Part shown: piece after piece, positions 59,805-64,000 of the stretch | Numbering within the stretch: position 1 is the stretch's first letter | Layout of the letters: the number at the start of each line of letters is the position of its first letter | DNA from: Meira nashicola | Lineage: Eukaryota > Basidiomycota > Exobasidiomycetes > Exobasidiales > Brachybasidiaceae | Direction of reading: 5' to 3' | NCBI GenBank assembly: GCA_001600355.1 | Contig: BCJU01000002.1 | Location: 2,666,001-2,730,000 of the forward strand | Length of the DNA: 64,000 nt | Translations under genes and position numbers: made by a program | Notes under the pieces: generated by a model | Told to the model about the DNA's origin: nothing | Database searches by the model: none | The model's input: the letters and a program-made list of their open reading frames with translations, nothing else

Positions 59805-61540
59805 TTAATGAGGTGCATCTTCATCATCCCCATAATGACTTGCAGCCCATGGGCTACGTTTACGAATTTCTTCTCCTTTCCAAAAGAAGAACCATGAAAC
59901 GGGAATTAAAGGAACACTTATGAATGCGATCAAAGAAGTTGCCCAATGTATTCCAAGACTGAGAGGGAGAAAATGAAAAGGTTGAATTAGTCTATTTTCA
60001 TTTTATAAAATACTGTCAAGTCATATGTTTCAACTCACTTTTTATACATCGGAGCACCAGCAAGTGGTAAACCTGCTCCGAATAAATTACGAACGAGAAC
60101 GACTGCGCCTAAAGCGGAAGCAGCATATTCTCTATAAGCATCCACAGTCCATGACATGATCCCGTATAAAACTTGAAAGAAACCTATACCAAAGATTGCG
60201 GCGCCTATAAGAGGAACAACAGGAGAAATTGAAGGATAACAAGTCCAAGCAAAGATGAATAAACCTATAGGTAATAAACAACAACCAATCGTACCACTTG
60301 CCATTCTTGCTTCTGGAACACTTTGACCTGCTTGTTTGATTTTACGTTGATAAAATGGTTCTTGAGTGAAAAAGTAAAAACCGAATCCAATAAATTCTCC
60401 TATAACGAAACTAACGAATGTAATTTGCAAGACACCTGAATGCTTGAATGCATATTCACTTTCAGGACCGAAAACGCTATTAAATGCATCATTGAATAAA
60501 AATATAAGACCATAAAGTAATCCGTTCCATAAAGCGGCAAACATTGTAATTGGTTCTGTGCATAAAAAGTAAATCGGTCTTGAAAGTGAAGTTTTGAATA
60601 AAGTGAACATAGATTTACGTTCATCTTCATGAACGGAAACGAATGAATTATCTCCAGTTGCTTTCTTGATTTTGTTTACCTTGTTTTTTAGAATAATGTT
60701 ATGACGAGTTTCTTTTAATGTAAATAATAAAATGAACCAATGTACTCCCATAATTAATAAACTTGTTAAATAAAATACCCATCTCCATCCTAATTTTTGT
60801 GCGATAAAACCTGCATATATATTTCCTATTTGTGGACCACAAGTTGATCCTACAACATAAACTGCCATTGCCGGTCCACTTTCATCTCTACCCCATAAAT
60901 CACTAATCACACCACCCGTATTAGCCAAAGGAGGAGATGAAAAGAAACCTGTTAAAAAACGAAAGACGAACAAGACTGGAATATTAGGAGCAAAAGCAAC
61001 GCCAAATTGTAAAACGACAAACAAGAACCAACAAACGACATAAATCATCCTTCTTCCAAACGTTTCCGATAAAGGAGCAAAAATCATTGGTCCAATTGCG
61101 AAACCTAAAACATAAAGAGATAAACCTGCAATTGCTAATTCTTCACTAATTCCAAATTCATTTTCAATTTGTGCTTGACCGGTAGAATAAACGCTAGCTT
61201 GAGAAGCAACTAAAACATTTATATAGGAACATAAAAATGTAAGATACCATTTTTGTGATTTACTCCAATTACGTGGATTATCTTTATCTGATTCACCTCC
61301 GAATGTTAGCAATTTGGTTCCATCGTTGTGAATTGTATAAAATGCATTATGACCTTCTACTTGATGGATCGAAGGTGTAGATTTCTTTTCTGTTAAATTA
61401 ACATCTCTTGTTGCATTTCCATCATCTTGTTTTTCGTTCGATTTACTTGTTTGTCCCTGTCTTTCAATATCAGCGATCGTTTCTTGTGGTGATGTTGAAG
61501 AACGTCTTCTTTCGTTCGTTTGATCAACACTATCGCTCAT
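59805..61540 (-). CDS. MFS transporter, DHA1 type, two exons
   Basis: Exons on the minus strand are 61540-60039 and 59958-59805, giving 551 aa. The intron (80 nt, donor GTGAGT, acceptor CTCAG) is phase 2 and sits before the last membrane helix, joining APMYKN to LGIHWATSLIAFISVPLIP. Twelve helices can be followed. The opening is NPRNWSKSQKWY, the loop is APLSETFGRRMIYVVC, and helix 5 has VGSTCGPQIGNIYAG. The C-terminus is WFFFWKGEEIRKRSPWA, common in this family (Tpo, Flr1 and related exporters). The substrate is unknown. The frame upstream of ATG 61540 is atypical and is not used. It differs clearly from the MFS gene at 39560 and is not a recent copy. Confidence 0.9.
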
Positions 61541-62059
61541 CTTTATTATAAACAAGATCACGGTGGTAAAGAGAGGAATAAAATCAATTACATATGTATT
61601 TCTCCAACCTATTTCTCCCACTTTAGATGCATGCATGTTAAGCGAAAGAATTGTTTTGGGGAAATCCTGTGTAGACACCCTTCTTAGCTCCATTCATCCT
61701 CCACCTTTTTTCCTTCGTTACTATGGAGAAATTTTTACTGGGTTTCGGCAAGAATGCATGTGCGTCTTTGTTGTTTTATATTTAAACCGGCGTCTATTTT
61801 ACAGAAATTTATCTCCGCACTTGTTTTGTTTTTTTTTTTGGTGCGAAAAACGCGCGCTGTGCGTTACCGGAAGATTTTCTCCTCCATTCACTAGAATTTC
61901 TATGCCGGCGGGCAATGCACTGCACTTTGGACTTTAGGGGCTAATCATTCTTCCATCTATCCTTCTTATGCATACATTCATCTTTAATCCCCTCTGTATG
62001 ATCAGTAACACTTCGCAGTTGATATAATAATACATACAAATCATTTTATGGATACAATT
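61541..62059. other. Intergenic region between MFS gene and RPP1
   Basis: No gene is supported. It holds the MFS promoter and the 3' flank of RPP1, and a GC patch (TGCCGGCGGGC) at about 61902-61912. Confidence 0.45.
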
Positions 62060-63142
62060 TTACTTTCTCATCTTCTTCTTCTTTGTTGTTATTTCGATTC
62101 CTGTTTTTTCCTTTATCTGCTCATCCTCTCGATCTTTACGTTTGCTTAATCCTGATTCGCCATTCTTATTTATTGGCATAATCACTTCAACACTTCCTAC
62201 AACACCACGAAATGTTTTGCGTGTTTCTGCTCTTAAGAGTAATGATCTACAGGTAGAAGTGATTGCATCTTTGGCCGCCATTGAATTCATTCCTAGTACA
62301 GATGCAAAATTGATCACATCATAAGGTCCACGTAATCCTAACAAATCCGCAGCGCCACTACTAAGTATAATTCCTTTTCCGTTTGTCATCCTAATCAATT
62401 CTCTAGTGGATGAAATGATGTTCCTTCTTGCTTTTGTATCATCTATGCCATTATTGTTACTTCCACTCACAGCACGTGAATAGCATACTTCGAATACGGC
62501 ACCATTTTGGATTGCAGCATTGACCAAAGATCTCTTCATGTAAAATGGAGATCTTGAATGGGATGCGAAATCTAAAGTGATGATATCTATACTGAACGGT
62601 TTCAATTCTGTCAAAGAGAGACATAAAGTAGAGAATGATTGGTCATTGCAAGGTTGAGCGGATAAGAGGTCGTATCCCATCAATGCTGCTTGATTGGTAT
62701 TTGTTAATCCATGACCATGCTTTCCCATAGAATCTTCATCCAAGATCAATGTCATTCTTGTCAATTGTCGAATAGTTGGTTCAGCATTTATAGCTTGTTT
62801 GCCTTTCTTATTTCTCAGTTCAAGATCGGGAAAAGGGACGTTGAATTGATCTCCCTGTTGTTCTAATGCAAATGGATTGCTATGTATAGTTCCTTCAAAT
62901 CTAGATCGAACGATAAAGTTATAAGCAATAATATTAAATCCTAAATCTGCCGCATCCATTGTTAAAGATCGTAAATCATCTCTTTGTCGTCCTACTAAGA
63001 TATCCTTTCCTTCTACTTTTGAATTCTGACCTGATCCGCTGCTACCTTTATTGTCTTTGCCTTTCTTCCCTCCACCACCTGTTGTACCACTTTTTGAGAT
63101 TGCAAAAGGCACAGGCCACAGGATGTTTAAATCATGAAACAT
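62060..63142 (-). CDS. RPP1: RNase P/MRP subunit Rpp1 (p30)
   Basis: 360 aa. Rpp1/Rpp30 is a TIM-barrel protein subunit of RNase P and RNase MRP, acting in tRNA 5' and rRNA processing. The protein starts with MFHDLNILWP, the family's usual MFYDLN opening, which fixes the start at 63142; the longer frame begins with TTG. Other parts: DAADLGFNIIAYNFIV, DIITLDFASHSRSPFYMKRS, GAVFEVCYSRAVSG, then GIILSSGAADLLGLRGPYDV. There is a Gly/Lys insert near residue 22-45 and a basic C-terminus (TTKKKKMRK). No intron. Confidence 0.9.
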   Translation of the reverse strand: MFHDLNILWPVPFAISKSGTTGGGGKKGKDNKGSSGSGQNSKVEGKDILVGRQRDDLRSLTMDAADLGFNIIAYNFIVRSRFEGTIHSNPFALEQQGDQFNVPFPDLELRNKKGKQAINAEPTIRQLTRMTLILDEDSMGKHGHGLTNTNQAALMGYDLLSAQPCNDQSFSTLCLSLTELKPFSIDIITLDFASHSRSPFYMKRSLVNAAIQNGAVFEVCYSRAVSGSNNNGIDDTKARRNIISSTRELIRMTNGKGIILSSGAADLLGLRGPYDVINFASVLGMNSMAAKDAITSTCRSLLLRAETRKTFRGVVGSVEVIMPINKNGESGLSKRKDREDEQIKEKTGIEITTKKKKMRK

Positions 63143-63328
63143 CTCCAGGTGACCTATCCTTGAAGTGATGGCTGACAATCAAAAATGAAAAATGACCAAT
63201 TTTTTTCGCAGTACTTGCAGCTTTATTGTTAGCGCGTTAAAAATTAAAAAAACTGCACGGACATAAAAGCTTAAAAATGAAAGCGCCTAATCAAAAAAAA
63301 AAATACATTCTTCTTTCCTGTCATATCG
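63143..63328. promoter_or_regulatory. Divergent promoter of RPP1 and TTI1
   Basis: 186 bp, AT-rich, with long A and T runs; no TATA box is seen. Confidence 0.35.
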
Positions 63329-64000
63329 ATGATCGTTATGGAAAATGCATCACCTTTTGGTAGAAATGCATCTCATTCTATACCGCAAAACGTCAAACGA
63401 GAAGACATCGATCGTCAAGAGAACACAAAGAGATTTGCACAATTGAAGCCAATCTGTGTGGAGTTATTAGGTCAAGTATCTTCTGCTAACGATGCTTCAC
63501 GTCATGAGACATTATACAAAACACTCAAAAAGCTTAATGATTTGCTAAATACATTCAAAGATTCAAAAGTCGATGTGTTAAAATATTCAACCCTCAGTCC
63601 AGCTTTAACATCTTATGTCTTTTATCCGATCGCTCAACTTTTACGTTCAATTACAAATCCCCCCGACCGGATAAGGATAGTGCAATTTTCCATTTTGGCA
63701 TCTTTGGCTGACGATTGGTGGCAATCATGGATAGATGAAAAAGAAGAAAGTGCAAAACAAAGTTGGCAAATATGGGAACAACTTCTCATCCTTGCTGTCA
63801 CTGCATTAGATACGAAAGGAAAGTCAGGAACAAAAGTCTCCCAAAGTGAGGAATGTACAGCTTCAATTCTTGCATTGCTCCATAGTCTACTTGCTCCTCG
63901 AATCTCTCAAAAGTCCAAACAAGATTCTATAGACTTCAACAAACCTTCATACGATGATGCATGGGAATGGGACGGAGAATCTGAATTGCCGGATATGGAC
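63329..64000 (+). CDS. TTI1: TTI1 (Tel2-interacting protein), 5' part, cut by window edge
   Basis: 224 codons are open up to the window end, without a stop. Tti1 forms the TTT complex with Tel2 and Tti2, a co-chaperone for PIKK kinases (TOR, ATM, ATR). The fragment shows the N-terminal HEAT-like part: FAQLKPICVELLGQVSS, then YSTLSPALTSYVFYPIAQLL, which is the usual LTPxLxxYVFxPL block, and ADDWWQSWIDE. ATG 63329 (or the in-frame ATG 63338) is the likely start. It is divergent from RPP1. The full gene should be over 3 kb, lying outside the window. Confidence 0.75.
   Translation, partial: MIVMENASPFGRNASHSIPQNVKREDIDRQENTKRFAQLKPICVELLGQVSSANDASRHETLYKTLKKLNDLLNTFKDSKVDVLKYSTLSPALTSYVFYPIAQLLRSITNPPDRIRIVQFSILASLADDWWQSWIDEKEESAKQSWQIWEQLLILAVTALDTKGKSGTKVSQSEECTASILALLHSLLAPRISQKSKQDSIDFNKPSYDDAWEWDGESELPDMD

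Noticed and set aside
1..64000. Mobile elements, CRISPR arrays, telomeric repeats, prophage
   Set aside because: No transposase or reverse transcriptase coding, no terminal repeats, no CRISPR-like spacing and no telomere repeat run were seen; the genome is eukaryotic.

Overview
This window is nuclear DNA of a fungus. It has no operons, short introns (about 60-75 nt, GT...AG), a tRNA with an anticodon-loop intron, and a full set of Dikarya housekeeping genes. Most genes are intron-poor. A CAP10-like GT90 transferase and long single-exon genes fit a compact-genome basidiomycete; Ustilaginomycotina is plausible but not proven from sequence alone. Base composition is AT-rich, roughly 40% GC by eye.

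Region 1 (573-10476) is the unusual part. It holds twelve head-to-tail genes, all on the + strand, for small secreted cysteine-rich proteins. Eleven are paralogues with one body plan: a signal peptide, an optional dibasic site, a core with six cysteines around a G(F/W)N-x-(S/T) glycosylation sequon, then a CPDG-type segment and a C-terminal PAEIAPYHKQIG motif. The twelfth (member 5) keeps the same signal-peptide exon and phase-1 intron but has an unrelated body of four CC-containing repeats. CG-rich patches carrying CGG/CCG triplets lie upstream of every member and could be a shared control signal. No function is known to me for this family. It looks like an effector or surface-protein array that is still diversifying.

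Region 2 (10684-26022) holds a secreted prolyl oligopeptidase, a Bin3/MePCE-type RNA cap methyltransferase, a mitochondrial PDK/BCKDK-type kinase with a long insert, an F-box/ankyrin-like protein, a GT90 glycosyltransferase, an unknown single-pass membrane protein, and a GH31 enzyme without a signal peptide that resembles alpha-1,4-glucan lyases.

Region 3 (26505-39462) groups genome-maintenance genes: MSH6, ECO1 (cohesion establishment), RPN5 (proteasome lid) and separase ESP1 (cohesion release).

Region 4 (39560-64000) is mixed housekeeping: a DHA1 multidrug-type MFS transporter, tRNA-Thr(UGU), SDH3, MOG1, RPF1, an APSES/KilA-N regulator, NCE101, a CYB2-like flavocytochrome, MEX67 (with two ambiguous bases), a NUM1-like cortical anchor with a His-rich coiled coil, a second MFS transporter, RPP1, and the 5' part of TTI1 cut by the window edge. 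MOG1, NCE101, the second MFS gene and most of the cluster members need splicing to be read correctly, so I rebuilt their exons by hand. Several starts were moved to the first real ATG.
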